Source of the DNA: Symsagittifera roscoffensis | Lineage: Eukaryota > Xenacoelomorpha > Acoela > Convolutidae | Assembly: GCF_963678635.1 (NCBI RefSeq) | Contig: NC_087068.1 | Span: 60,700,949-60,764,948 of the forward strand | Length of the DNA stretch: 64,000 nt | Reading direction: 5' to 3' | In this document: piece by piece, positions 34,046-45,741 of the stretch | How the letters are laid out: the number at the start of each line of letters is the position of its first letter | How positions within the stretch are numbered: position 1 is the first letter of the stretch | Program-made: the position numbers and the translations under genes | Notes under the pieces: generated by a model | What the model saw: only the letters and a program-made list of their open reading frames with translations | What the model was told of the DNA's origin: nothing | The model's database searches: none

Positions 34046-35369
34046 CTGTGGTTTATTTGAAAAAAAATCATTTTTAGTTAGGAGTGAGGGACACATTTAA
34101 CTGGAATGTGTAGATTTAAGCAATCAGAATCGATTTTCTTTATTTGGATTGCAGTCGCGTACAATCAGATTCCGACTTCTTTTTATAGAGTTTTTCTATA
34201 AAAGACGTGTCCAATCGGGGAAACAAAGCCCCATTTTAGGCTTTGTCGTTTCCAATCAGACAAAAGTTCACCTTTTAATGACATAAATTTTCCAAACAAG
34301 TAAAAATATACACAAAAACAATCGCAAAAAGAAATGATCAAAAGTTGTTTGCTGTAAAAATGATAAATATAGCTGATATAAGTAAAAAAAAAAGAAGGGA
34401 ACTTAATAAAAATAGCGTTTTTTTTTCAACAAGATAATTGATTTTTTTTGTATGTTACCGATGAGAAGTTGTTGATTTTTGAGTAGATGGTCAAGTTTTT
34501 TGATTTTGATGTAGATTTGAGACAATAACTCAAAATTGATGAATTTTTGAAAGCAATCTCTGGAAATCTGGTTCCAATCCGAATCAAGCAGTATTTTGAG
34601 CTTTGAAAATCTTTAAAGAAATGGAGGAACAAAGAACCTTGCTGGGGAGCTTTTACAAATTTGGGTATCGGGCAGGGGATAAAAAAGAGTCTTTGACATG
34701 TTATTGTACGACTTTTTTTAATAATATCAAGTTTTTTAAAATAAATAAAAAATCTATCCTCGTGAGGTGTAATTCAGCCGTAAGTTTGAAGCTTTGATAC
34801 GCAATCTATGGATTAAAATTAAACTCTTTGGTTGAGTAAGTTTCCCTAAACAGACCTTCATTTAGTCGGAAAACTCTATGTTGGACAACATAAACGTCAA
34901 AAAAAAACATGAAAAAAGTAAGAGTCAACATCTATTTCATCAAAAAGAATATAAATTGGTTTTTTTTCTTTTTTCCTGTGAAGTAACTCGAGAAAACTCA
35001 AATGTTTTTTGAAGACGTTTTTCAAATAAAGCTTAAATTTTTTTAAAACATGATAAACAGTTTCTTTTTAGAAAATGATGGCGTCTGATTGGTTGATTTC
35101 CAACAAACAGATATTCTAAAAAAATAGTCAATTCTGATTGGTTGAATTTCCCCAAGCAACAGTAAATAAAACATATTTATTTCTGCTTTTCTTTTATGTT
35201 AAAAGCAATCATTCTATACTTTGTATAACTACTTGAAATTACTTTCAATAAATTGAACTGTTCAAACTAATTATAAAACTGTTAATTTTTTTGGGACATT
35301 TCAAATCTCCCACTTCGACATGTACCAAGTACAGATTCCTTTGTATTGAGACTTAATGATTCTTCCATT
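34046..35369. other. AT-rich noncoding region upstream of polymerase gene
   Basis: No supported frame. Contains an inverted pair AACAAAGCC...GGCTTTGT at about 34221-34247 and three CCAATCAGA / TCTGATTGG words (34252, 35084, 35133) that continue the series in the duplicated blocks. May hold the promoter of the polymerase gene. Confidence 0.35.
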
Positions 35370-36105
35370 TTTTAGATGCGGTCGCTCGATAGAAACGACA
35401 AACTGCAGTGTAGGGACTGTGGAAACATGTATGTTAGAGCGCATGCAGCTCGACATAAAAAAAAGGTGTGCTCAAGGAGTTATTTCTTGTCCCGACTGTA
35501 AGTTTTCCACTTATAATCAACAAGAAATGAACTATCATATGGCCAAGAAGTTTGAAGCAGTCAACGGTTTCTTCTTCTTTGTTTGTTACTACTCTCTCGA
35601 ACAGCATCGGAGAAAAAAACATGGGGCGAAACAACGGAAGCCAAGTGATACGGTGGCAGACTTGAGCAAGATTGTGGAGGACGTAGGGTAAGATGGAGGG
35701 AAACTGAAGCATCAATTGAGTGCTTGTCAGCATTTCCTGGTGGATACTGAGAGGGAGAATGGGAGACACAAGGTATTTAATTTTAAATGTCAAAGTTAGA
35801 TAAAAAAATTATCAACGAGAAGCTTGGAGAAGTCTTTAACAGAATGGATTCCGCTGCAAAAGTCAAAATTGTTCTTGGATTTGTTCTTTGTAATGTCAAA
35901 ACCGGAGAAAATCGGTTGACTACGCACATGAAATCATACGCAAACTTTATTTGAAAAATCGCATTTAGTGGTTACAAATGCGGATTTGATTACAATCCCG
36001 GGAAAAGTTGAAATATATGATAATGTGGAGCAATGAACTCAAGAACGTCAGAATACAAAGTGGATGTTTAAATTGATCACAAATGTTACTATTTTGCTGC
36101 ACTAC
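35370..36105 (+). pseudogene. Zinc-finger N-terminal region of Maverick-like PolB protein
   Basis: One frame from 35371 has LQCRDCGNMYVRAHAARH, a C2H2-like finger. A second frame reads ISCPDCKFSTYNQQEMNYHM, another finger, followed by the RRKKHGAKQRKPSD basic tail (to 35691). Then come LSACQHFLVDTERENGRHKV and a helical segment (35700-35935). Frames change several times and stops are present. Together these form the N-terminal part of the long polymerase protein. Confidence 0.55.
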
Positions 36106-36660
36106 TTAAAAACATCCCAATGGGATGTCCAGACTCTGTCTTGCCTGAACGTTTGCTGAAAAACCATTCGGTAAACTGTCTTTTATCGGACAAAGATAAA
36201 CAACCATACAAAGATCAAGATTGTCATTTCCGTGCGGTAACAATGTACTTGCAATGGCCATAGTAACATCCATGCTCATACATCTCAACTGTTTACAGAG
36301 TTTTCATCAAAATCTGGATACGATCCTAACAACTTTCACGGAGTGTTAATTGTCGATCTACCTCTTGTGGAGGAAATTGCTAACGTAACATATTCTTTTA
36401 CGATTTTGACATTCAAGACGGAGAGTATGTTGGAGATTTTTATCGAGGAGCAAATTTGGAAAGTTTGAGAAAAAAAGGTGAAGTGGTTCAGATTCAACAA
36501 CCATATGATTCATACGAATGATTTTGATTCTTTTTTCAAGCTGTGACTGTTTCTTTTAAAGATCAGACTTTTCAACAATCATCTAACTAGAGTGCGACAT
36601 ATTTTAGATAGAGTGCGACATATTTATCCGAAAAACGCGTACACATTACAGTAAGCAATA
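36106..36660 (+). pseudogene. OTU-like region of Maverick-like PolB protein
   Basis: A plus-strand frame from about 36112 reads MGCPDSVLPERLL, then KQPYKDQDCHFRAVTMYLQW. D-x-D-C-x-F-R resembles the D-G-N-C-L-F-R signature of OTU cysteine proteases. Further frames read FDIQDGEYVGDFY (about 36408-36445). Broken by stops at about 36259 and by frameshifts. If correct, it would be a deubiquitinase-like domain fused to the polymerase, as seen in large polymerase proteins of some TIR elements. Confidence 0.4.
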
Positions 36661-39180
36661 TTCGTGAAACTGGATGGATTCAACCTTCCCTATACTGAAA
36701 ATCAGAAATAATAGTAATGTAGCAAAAATTATTTAGTACATGTTGACTTCGAATCCATTTGTGTTCCCACAGAAAAATTGAAAGCAACCGAAACATCTAC
36801 TCGGATTGGTAAACATGTCCCTTTTTACGTCTAAATATCTACATATCTGCTAGATTATCCAGTTTTCTTGTGTGAAAAGATCCAGAATTCTTAATAAATG
36901 CTTTTGTTTCCAGCTTGGAAATTCTGGATGAAAAAAAGTTACAAATGAGAACCAAGCTTCAAGAAATCGAAAAGAATGTCAAGGATCGAGTCATTTTTTT
37001 TTGATAAACTCAACGCTAGAACTTTAACTAGAAGTCTAGAAGTCTTCGTTTATGAAGATGAATGTATTGAGGATGGCGAGGAAGATGACATGTCGACGCA
37101 ATTCTTAAGAATTCAAAAAAAAAAATCAGCTGATCGTCTTGAGACAGCATTTAGAGCGCTATAATAAAACCTTACCAGTGTTCGGCTTCAAAAGCGGCAA
37201 ATACGATCTGAAACTTATTAAATCTAATTTGATTCCATACTTTATATGTGATAAAGAAATCGAACCAACAGTCATCAAAAAACCAAATGATCTCACATCA
37301 TTCAAATATGGAGATGTTCAGTTTCTGGACAGAAGTAATTTTCTTGGAGAACCAAAAACATTGGCTTCGTTTCTGAAGGCATACAAAAAAGTGAAACCGA
37401 AAGTTTTTTTCCCTTACGAATGATTTGACAGTCCAAACAAGCTTGACTGTACGGAATTGCCTCCATTTGAAGCCTTTTTTAGTATACTGAGAAATCGGAA
37501 CCCGAGAAAAATTTCAACGATTATCAGAACAGTTTAATTTCGGACTTGATCAAGAGCATGCGCTGAAAAAGTTACGTACTCAATCACATCCACCAACAGG
37601 TTTTGAAAGTTACTCTTATTTGAAAAACATCTGGGAACAACATTGCATGATTACTTTGAAAGATTTCTTTGTTTGGAAATAATATTGGAATCGATATGCT
37701 GAAATAGGGATGCACGCTTCCAATTTCTGCAAAAATCTGCTGACCCAGATCGACAAATCGCAAATTCTACCCGTTCTTTGAAAAAGATAAGGATTTATGA
37801 GAAGAAAATCAGTGAAGACATGACTGGGGGTCCATCAATAGTTTTTACGCGAAAAAATGTTGTCGATCAAACTTATAATGGTAACTCGCCAAAAGTTTGC
37901 AAGACAATAGTTGGAGTTGACGCTAGCCAATCATATCAATTCTCAATGTGTCAAGAGATGCTGACCGGAGTTTAAAGAAGATGGAGGTATGACTCTGAAA
38001 CTGATCTTTTTGGAACTAGAAATAATAAAACGAGAATTTTCGAGAACTTGCGTATGTCCTTATATCAAGAATTGAGATCATAGTGTAAAATTGAGAGTTT
38101 TTACACAACCAGAAAGCAAAAGAAAATTGACTGTTTCCAAGTTGATGGCTACTGCGATCACAGTAAAACAGTATTTGAAGCTATGTGTTGCTCCTATCAC
38201 TTTTGCTCATGCAAAGAAACCCGTTCACTGTTTTCAGAACATGAAGCTAGCAATGTATGAGTTGAGACGAGAGTACATACAAGAAAAACATTACAATATT
38301 CTGTCTGGAAATGTGGGAGTGTGGGTGGTGGGAGAGTTTCAAATCAGATTCATCAGAATTCTGTCAAGACAAACTTTCCATACAAAAGACATCTGTCTCT
38401 GATTCTTTACTTGAAAAAAAAAACGAACGGTTCTCTTTCTGGCTATTTGCAACGCGATTTATTATTTCCCGACAATTTGAAGCCTACTTTTTCAAATTTT
38501 TCTTCATTGTTCAAAAATTTTGACGTCTATCGTAATGTTATTAGAGAACCCATGAAAAACTGCCGAAGAAAACGATTTGCTGAAAAACCAACAAAGAATG
38601 TTGATTTCCAGTTTTAACTTAGAAAATAGTAGAGTCTTTACTCCCCTTCTTAGCTTCTATCTAAGTCTTGAACTTCAGTGTACAAAAATTTATTGGTTTG
38701 TTGAGTACTAACCTAGGAAATGTTTCAACAACATTGTTCAGTCTACTGTTGAGGCACAACGAGAAGAACACAAAAATCCACACTCTGGAGTTGTTGCTGA
38801 GACCTTGAAGCTTATCGGTAACAATACGTATGGTTATCAAATAATGGACAGATCCAGACACACGATAACCAAATATCTCAGCGATGACAAGACAAACGAA
38901 GCAATAAAGGAGAAGTTTTTCAAGCGTTTGAATGTTGTGAAACAAGACTTATATGAAGTAGAACTTTTAAAGTAAACAATTGAACTTAGAGAGCCATTTA
39001 TTGTAGGCTTTTTCATTCTTCAATGCGCCAAACTTAGAATGTTGGAGTTATACTACAGCTTCTCCCACGAGTATTGCGATGGGAATAAATTCGAGGGGTT
39101 GGAGATATATACTGACTCTTTGTATCTAGCATGAGCAGAAGATAAACTGGACGATTGTCTATTAACTTAGCTCATTGTGT
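36661..39180 (+). pseudogene. Type-B DNA polymerase (exonuclease and palm motifs), broken
   Basis: Motifs in order on the plus strand: VDFESICV (about 36747, exonuclease I motif D-x-E), VFGFKSGKYDLKLIKS (37178), KKVKPKVFFPYE (37388), VDASQSYQFSM (37916, motif A), an IGNNTYGYQIMDRSRH segment (38814, motif B), and IYTDSLYLA (about 39105, motif C with the essential Asp). The order and spacing fit protein-primed type PolB of Maverick/Polinton-like elements. At least eight stops or frame changes lie between. After motif C the sequence runs into the right inverted repeat within about 50-100 bases, so the thumb and C-terminus are missing. Confidence 0.75.
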
Positions 39181-39225
39181 ATATTACATTGAGTAGCTCA
39201 CATCAATGTTTCAGTATGTTTCAGC

Positions 39226-39698
39226 ATAGGTTCAGGTAGATTGAAAATAAGATTATCCAGAAAAATAGATCGAATTACAGCAAATCTTATTGTGTTATAA
39301 AGTTTTAATGAAAAAGTTTTAACTTTTGTGACAAAAACTCCAAGTTTTTGCCAAAAAACTCTTACCATTGACTTACCATGTACCAAAACCTAAATAACCT
39401 TAATTCCACAAGCTACACATAATTAACCAGTAATAATTAACAATTAGATAACGCGCTCCAAAAGTGTTGCGAAAAAATTTGACATTTCCACACAAAAACC
39501 GAAAAACTTTCGTTTTTCTTACCATTATCTTACCATCACACAAACCATGAAACGTTACCATTGGTTTTCCCTATCTTAATACATTGTAGACTCTATACCA
39601 AATCTTAATACAAAGCTGGATGACCGGGTGATCTATCCCCTATCTTAAATAATGGGGTTCACCCACCTCGCCCCTCCTGATTGCTACCAACATAAACT
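39226..39698. repeat. Right terminal inverted repeat of Maverick-like element
   Basis: Reverse complement matches 25309-25750 from AGTTTATGTTGGT inward. Ends at 39698, directly followed by ACTCTTCACA. Confidence 0.85.
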
Positions 39699-39708
39699 AC
39701 TCTTCACA
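39699..39708. repeat. Direct repeat flanking the Maverick-like element (right)
   Basis: ACTCTTCACA, the partner of 25299-25308. The following TCTGGGTATCTGCTTCTGC continues element X as in copy 1 (13613 onward). Confidence 0.7.
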
Positions 39709-39936
39709 TCTGGGTATCTGCTTCTGCACATTGAAGCCAATCTCGGTCCCACTAAAAATCGTGCTCCCGACGGTCTGCGATAAGTTTTACTGTGCCATAT
39801 GTTAATCTCCGCCTCGATCGCTTCCCTCCACTTTCCCTCCATTTTCCCCACGTTCAGTTTGCAAAACTCCCAGAAACACTTCTACGCTGATTGCCGTGAC
39901 CATCTCTTGCTTTTTTTCTAGCTTCAATAGTGACTC

Positions 39937-40515
39937 TTAAGAACCAAACATGCTGTAGAATCCTAAAGCAGTCACCATATTCACCTCAGTGCTTCCGTGG
40001 CAATCTGCAATCAATTCCGTTTCTGTTTTTGTTCTCAATATGATGTTTCCAAAAAAAGTCGTCAGTTGCTTGTGTTGTTTCGTCAGAATCTTCACACAAT
40101 CCAGACCTCCACAGATGTGACCTTCAAAACCACAAAGTTTCGCCAGACAGCTACCAGGTTTGACCCAGTGCTTTGGTCTCCAGCCAGGCAACTCCGCTTC
40201 ATTTTCTCCGTTGCTCTTAGAAGCTGTCGTCATCAAACTGTAAATGGTGTTCAGGTCACGTAAGTTACATTCTACGTTCAGTTCCCTCTGCACATATTGT
40301 GTCGCCCGCCATATCGAATCGGCGTTAGGACCCGGGCACCATGATGACTTCATTAGCTCACATACCACCATGAGACTCGTTCTCAGTATTTCGTCCGAGA
40401 ATCCCAATCCAATTTCTAATAGGTTGTAGGATTTTGGCACTGGAGGTGCAGTCACCTTCTCTTCATGCATAAATCCCAGCGCTTCTAAATCCCGCAGCGC
40501 TTCTAATCGTTGCAA
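39937..40515 (-). pseudogene. Element X ORF, longest open piece (192 codons)
   Basis: Best-preserved frame of element X. Segments: VPKSYNLLEIGLGFSDEILR, QRELNVECNLRDLNTIYSLM, and a Cys-rich LCGFEGHICGGLDCVKIL near residue 135. The three Cys within 12 residues could bind metal or form disulphides. No signal peptide or membrane segment. The matching copy 1 region (13788-14203) is deleted and frameshifted. Product unrecognised. Confidence 0.5.
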
Positions 40516-40539
40516 TTCTAGACAGCCAGAATGTTGTTA

Positions 40540-40962
40540 CTAGACAGCCAGTAATACTGCCTGCTCGTAGTCGAAGAAGCATTCGCGGTTCTCTTCATTA
40601 ACAAAACGGTTGTGTGCTATCCTTAAAATCCAAGATACATAACTGTAGGATTTCCTCCTGATCGGTCCACAATATCCAGTGGACTTCGGCAGCACTCTCA
40701 TGGGTTTTTGGTGAGCCTCAGCTCCTTGTTCGAAAAAGTTTTTATTTCTTCTAATTTCTTCATTAGTTCTAGTTCCACGGGCACTTTCATTTTTCACTCG
40801 CATCGGTTTGCTGTGATATATGTCCAAGAGGTCTGGTGAGAGTAAAGCTTTTGCTTTCTCATCACCCTTCTTCAACATTTGACGCAAGTGTTCAATGCTG
40901 GCATTGATATTTGCTCCAGCATAAATCAAATGATACAGAGAGCGTCTCTCAGCTTCGGGCAC
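40540..40962 (-). pseudogene. Element X ORF fragment (copy 2 of 14246-14765)
   Basis: 140 codons with LIYAGANINASIEHLRQMLK, ALLSPDLLDIYHSKPMRV and SYVSWILRIAHNRFVNEENR. The word-for-word parallel with copy 1, with mostly conservative changes, suggests purifying selection before the copies died. Confidence 0.5.
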
Positions 40963-40993
40963 GCCACCGCCGCTCCTTCTCGAGTCCTTAAAA

Positions 40994-41485
40994 CTATATA
41001 TCCGTCATCAAAAACACCTTTCCTTCTTTCAATATGTTTCTGTCTTCTGATTCATATTCCTCGCGCATCAACCCAATCATGCGCCAAGCGAACCTGAGTT
41101 GCAACTCTGTTCTCGTGTAGGGTATCGCTATCAGAGCATGTTTTTTCGGACTGGTTATCATTCGCTCTTCAAAGTGACATAACACCACCGCTCTCCATGG
41201 TAGGCGCACCAACTCCTCTGTCGTTTTAGCGTGAATTTTCGAGGATACGAACGGGCCGTATGCCTTTTGCTTTTTAGTCGTGCCTTGCATCATCGTCTCC
41301 AGGTAACCTTCCATGACCCCTTTGTCTTCCAGATTGATTAAGTGCCCTCCTGCCGAACTCTTGCACTCCAGCATCTCCATGTATTCAGTAGCAGGCTCAT
41401 CAATCGAGGCGTTGTCTGACAATGTCAATTGGTTGTGCTCCACTGGGATTAGCTGTCCTACTACACTTCCCTTTCCATGGTTCAT
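40994..41485 (-). pseudogene. Element X ORF fragment (copy 2 of 14912-15235)
   Basis: 163 codons, more complete than in copy 1. Segments LIPVEHNQLTLSDNASID, LETMMQGTTKKQKAYGPF, RLPWRAVVLCHFEERM and ALIAIPYTRTELQLRFAWR. Globular in appearance. Not recognised. Confidence 0.5.
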
Positions 41486-42380
41486 GCTGGTTGGTTTGAA
41501 ATCGTGTAGAGTGATTTCTCCACATTGAGTAGTATCTCCATCTCTAGCATGGCTCCAGTCAGAGTGCGATCACTCCTCTTAGTTTTGTAACTGGCTGATC
41601 CTAATCCTGTCATCAGTATGGGTGGTACCATCGTCACTTCGGTCAATTTTCTGTCCGTGCCTGTAATCAATCATCACCCTGCCCCATGAAAATAACTTCT
41701 TCGACACGTTTTCCCTTGGCTAAGTTAACAGCTTTTATTGAGGTTTCTGATTCATTTTCGCATTTCCGGTCTTCTTCAAAGTCACTTGGCTGCCAAGTTT
41801 TGTTTCATATAGTTGATTCTGTCTTCACAATTTTTGATCGCATTGTTTATTTTCGGGTTCTTGACAGATATACTACTTCGTCATTGTCTTCTTGGGGTGT
41901 TCCTTTTATAGGAGAATTCATTTCACTTCGTCAGTAGCCGAGTCGATAAGTAACTCGCTCAACCTTCCTTCACACTAGTCTAGCTCGTCGAGAGTCTCTC
42001 ACATCAATAGTCTGTTGAGACCTGTTCTCAGCATAGATTGAGTCCCGTAGCACTGAACTACTGTCCAAATCACTTCCATGAAGGTACCTCTGTCCATAAT
42101 ACAGACAGTCCTACTCTCGTGATCTCTGTGGTGAGCTTTCCACTCAACTTCGGCCAACGTTCCCAAGAAAGGTACTCTGACAGAGCCTTCTATTCTTCTT
42201 CTAATCGGAGACTTCATTGAAAGCTTCTTTTCGACATTCTTAGAATTACTAGGAGAGCTGCTCTCCAGCAAGTTTCGGTCTATTTCCATGGAGGCCGACG
42301 GATGTTCCAGCGTAAAAGCTCCCTCCTTTTCTGGCTCAGTCGTTCCTCCCGCTGTCTCTATGCCGCTCTAAAAATCGCTA
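41482..42380 (-). pseudogene. Element X charged region (copy 2 of 15273-15960)
   Basis: Frames 41670-41482 and 42289-41999 plus broken pieces between. Ser/Glu/Lys-rich, including SPSNSKNVEKKLSMKSPIRR. Corresponds to the charged, possibly disordered ORF of copy 1. More decayed than in copy 1. Confidence 0.35.
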
Positions 42381-43121
42381 AAGAAGGTGAAGTCCTGGCT
42401 AGACATCATGCCTGTCGAGGCTTTGTCATCCTCTCCCCCGTCTTGATCTTGAACTTGCTGAATCGGCTATTCCGATCCACGGTTTGCTCCCTGCTCATCG
42501 TCTTGCTTCTGATTTTTTCCTAAACTTGAAGGGCCTTGCTCATCATTTCTTAATCCATCCGAAAATTTTGGTACAACTAGTCTGCCAGCTGATCGATCTT
42601 CTTCCTATCCGTGCATCATTTTGACTTCTTGCAGCCGAAGGGTGCTAGCTTAGTCCTAGTATGTATTTTCCCACTCACTAAATACACCTGCTTCACGCTC
42701 GTTAAAATCAGTGAGGCTTCTTACAAGTCTGCCTCTTCCTCTCATGACTATTGGCGCCATGTCCAATTTTGTCCATTCCTCTTCAAATCGTTCGAATTTC
42801 GGAGTGGCTACATTATTCATCCGCCTCCCCGTTGTCTCATCAGTGTAGACAAACTGCTTACACTGTGGCACGGCAAAGTTTCTGTTTTCAAAGCACGGAT
42901 CTATCTTATTAAAGGAAATTCAGGGATTTCTTCCAGCAGTTTCTTGTAGTCACCCCAGCCTTTCGTTTTTCTCTCGCCTTGTGGTTCGAGGCCAAAAGAC
43001 GAGGAATTCTCGTAACTTCGCCGTTCGTCTTACTTATTATAGGGCCCTGAATTCCAGAGTCGTGAGAACTTCTCGATATGTCATCTATCCGCTTCTTCCT
43101 TACGGTCGCGGAAATGATCAT
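42381..43121 (-). pseudogene. Element X ORF fragments (copy 2 of 16000-16558)
   Basis: Frames 42871-42656 (QFVYTDETTGRRMNNVATPK and RGRGRLVRSLTDFNEREAG) and 43121-42909. The first lies in a segment missing from copy 1. A 115-bp segment of copy 1 is missing here. Confidence 0.4.
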
Positions 43122-43140
43122 AAAAGTTTATGACAGCCAT

Positions 43141-43676
43141 TTATGGCTCTGATTTTTTTGCGAACAATAAGTCATCGCTCATGATTTCTCGCAATGCATG
43201 CTGCTCGTTGAGTGCACTTCCGTCCACTGCTGAGATGAGGCTCAGGTGCAGCACCGTCATCCTGTATGCGTCCACTTTAAGTTCAGGGAACCCAGGTCCG
43301 TAAATGAGCTCCGTGGGGCCTCTGATCAGCGCTAAGGGATCGGTCCTCATAGCCAGGCTCAGATCAGTTAACAAGGACATGCCTTCTGCATGACGTCACA
43401 CGTCTTCTTCCTTCTCAATTGTCTCATCTTCTCCTGTCTCGAAGCGATTCTGCTGCAGAAGATACTGAATAAGAGTGTGTTGCAAATCTCATATCTTGGT
43501 CCAGGAGCTCGTAGATCTTTTCATATCATTTTTAAAAACGTTTCTCTCATTTGCTCCGGGTGGCGAGTCATGTTCATTATTCCTCACAGGTTGCCGTGTG
43601 TTATCGTTTTCAACGTTACGAGTCCATCTAGCCGTAAATTGTGTTTTCCCTCAGTGATCAGCACCACTGGTTCTCT
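43141..43676 (-). pseudogene. Element X ORF fragment (copy 2 of 16728-17174), cut by B
   Basis: Frame 43380-43141 has MSLLTDLSLAMRTDPLALIR, matching LLIDLSMSMRTDPLALIR of copy 1. Upstream frames up to 43676 carry the TEG...NLRLDGL segment. The element B LTR starts within this ORF. Confidence 0.5.
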
Positions 43677-44484
43677 TGCAACAGTCGCCTACTAAAGACA
43701 CTTATATGAACTTAAAGAAAAATAGACCCTATAACCATTGGCTCAAGAGTTTTTCTATCTCAAGCGGTCGAAGCCAGTTGGGTTCATACCATGAGATTTC
43801 CACATACAGGTCTCAAAATTCCCAGAACATGCGAACGCTGTTAAAAACTGGATCGGAACATCACGTATAGTTACATTTTATTAGACAGTGGAACTTTGAT
43901 CCATTTCAGATGGATCAATCTAAGACTCCCCTTACCTCAACATAACAACATGAAACACAACCAAGAAATTTAAACTACGTACTCACATACCGGCCCACTC
44001 TCTAGAATTGAGCAACTTAATTGTTAAGTAGTTCTAGAAAAAACGGGTAATCAAGCTTGATTCGAGGAGTTTTAAATGAATAAATTTTGGCTTCAGAAAA
44101 AAGTTTTGGGGCTGGGCCATTGGGCAACTTCGGTTGTCCACCTTTCCGCCAAAGGCTCATTCTGATCCGCCATTGATCTGCTTTCTTCTCTACTCGCGAT
44201 CACTCTGCCTTCTGTTAAGAATGAAACAGCTCTACTCTCTTACAATCTTATATCTGGAAATTGCGAATAGCAGCTTCCCACTGTTTTTTCTACTACTTTC
44301 CCGCGGTTGTAGTTCAGTTCACCTGTTTTCTTTCTGATCTTTTATAGTATCGCGAGAAACTTGAGCATGCCTTGCTCAATTCCAAGTTTTGAAAAAAATT
44401 TAGTTCCCCCCAAAACCACCTCCATTGCGTTGCTCAAGGTCATACTTCCAATTATGACCTACTGGCACATACTTCCCGGACTCA
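43677..44484 (-). repeat. 3' LTR of gypsy element B
   Basis: Minus-strand start TGAGTCCGGGAAGTATGTG (44484 downward), end TGTTGCA at 43677. Aligns with 63283-64000 (shared ACCATTGGCTCAAGAGT, TTTTATTAGACAGT, GAACTTTGATC and CTGTCCACCTTTCC or TTGTCCACCTTTCC) with roughly three-quarters identity by eye, so the two are old or come from different members of the family. The distal edge is inferred from similarity to the element A LTR start. Confidence 0.65.
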
Positions 44485-44719
44485 AGATCGATGTCCTCAG
44501 CGCGTGTCGCTGTCTGTCAGTAAGCCCCCTGCATGTTTGAATGCGTCTCAAGAAAAAGTGCCAGCGGTCATTTACAGAAGTTTGCTGCAGATTTAATTTT
44601 ATCTATACCCCAAAATTCACAACCATGCAAAATTGTCACACCAGCACTAAACAGCAATCAAAATCTACATCCACCTGCAACCTGAAATCCACCTTTATAA
44701 GCTAATCACTAAAATTTCT

Positions 44720-44901
44720 TTGCTCGAAAAATGTCATGCAGCATACTAATAACAATACTTTGGTTTGTTAAAAGTTATTTTATAATGACCCCAGATTTCA
44801 TCCTAGTTCTTTACTCGAAGAATGTCATGCAGCATACTAATAACAATACTTTGGTTTGTTAAAATTTATTTTATAATGACCCCAGATTTCATCCTAGTTC
44901 A
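44720..44901. repeat. Direct tandem duplication of 91 bp, element B
   Basis: 44720-44810 and 44811-44901 are nearly identical (CATGCAGCATACTAATAACA and CCCCAGATTTCATCCTAGTT in both), with very few differences, so recent. Lies in the noncoding part between accessory ORF and LTR. The plus-strand ORF across it is spurious. Confidence 0.85.
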
Positions 44902-44961
44902 CACTCATGTCCCTTTTTCTTTCCGGCTCAAGACTCAAGAATCCGATACTGAGCATCTTGC

Positions 44962-45540
44962 TCACTTCGAGCTCCTCGCCCTTGAGGTGCTGGGCCCTGT
45001 TGCACTCGACACTGTATCCTGTCTTGACTGCTCATTGTCGGAGCTGATCACGATCTCCTCCCAATCCTTCAGTTGTTCGTAGGATCGCATCCACCTTCTC
45101 TTCACTTGTAATCTTTTCGCCTGATTTGGCAAACCCTTCACCTTGGACTCACTCTTCAAGCAAAAGGAGTTACGAAAGCTTAGGCTTACATTCTTCGTGT
45201 CAGCTGGTTCTGTCGTCCTCGTCTTCCTTTCTTTCTGCTTCGCGAACTCTTTTTGCTTCCCCAGTATCTTTTTAATCTCTGACTTTGTCTGTTCGCAGTT
45301 CGCCGTAATATCGCGCAACTTCTGTGCTTGCTGGTACTCCGCCCTGATCAGATTCAGGTGTCACCTTGCCTGATCCCTCTAGAGAATCGCTTGATCTCTC
45401 TCCAGGTTCGCCATGTCCCTACCAAAATTCGCGCCATCTCTGGCAAGGTTCGCCTTATCTCGCTCCCCCTGAGCCCTCTCCAGTTCCTTCTTTAAGTTAC
45501 TGAGGTCCGGATATGCCTCCATTGTTTGCTGAGACCGTAT
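44962..45540 (-). pseudogene. Accessory ORF of element B: coiled coil and C-terminus
   Basis: 45318-44962 is open for 118 codons (KSEIKKILGKQKEFAKQKER, then KNVSLSFRNSFCLKSES and a Ser-rich end, QDTVSSATGPSTSRARSSK). Directly upstream, about 45540-45330, the frame holds a repeated charged heptad-like motif (ERDKANLARDGANFGRDMAN) with in-frame stops, a probable coiled coil. The NSFC segment is shared with 12508-12900 in element A. Not an envelope: no signal peptide or membrane span. Confidence 0.5.
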
Positions 45541-45741
45541 CATGGACAGTGTCCTGCTTGTAGATTGGGCTGCGAATCCTGCTGGCGGTCTGCTGGCAAG
45601 GGGGAGTTCTCCCGCACCATATACTGTGTTATTACTCGGAACTTCTTGCTAAGTCAAATCCCCTCAGGCCTCCATCCACATTCCAGGATAGCTATCTGGT
45701 CTGTTCTTGATTGGATATCCCCTCCGAAGTGTAGCCAACCA

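Larger units (their letters stand above)
25309..39698 (+). mobile_element. Maverick/Polinton-like element, deletion derivative
   Basis: 14.4 kb between inverted termini starting AGTTTATGTTGGT (25311 rightward; 39698 leftward on the other strand), flanked by a 10-bp direct repeat. The only recognisable gene is a broken type-B DNA polymerase with N-terminal extensions at 35370-39180, plus strand. No retroviral-type integrase, packaging ATPase, adenain-like protease or jelly-roll capsid could be seen. The interior is AT-rich with several tandem duplications. It interrupts element X copy 2, so it is younger than X. Confidence 0.75.
39709..43676 (-). mobile_element. Element X copy 2, main part
   Basis: Aligns with copy 1 from about 13613 to 17150 in the same order and orientation. 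Contains two segments absent from copy 1 (about 40325-40495 and 42600-42830). Terminates at 43676 where the LTR of element B begins; the upstream part, if it exists, must lie beyond the right edge of the window. Frames are broken as in copy 1 but at different places. Confidence 0.6.
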
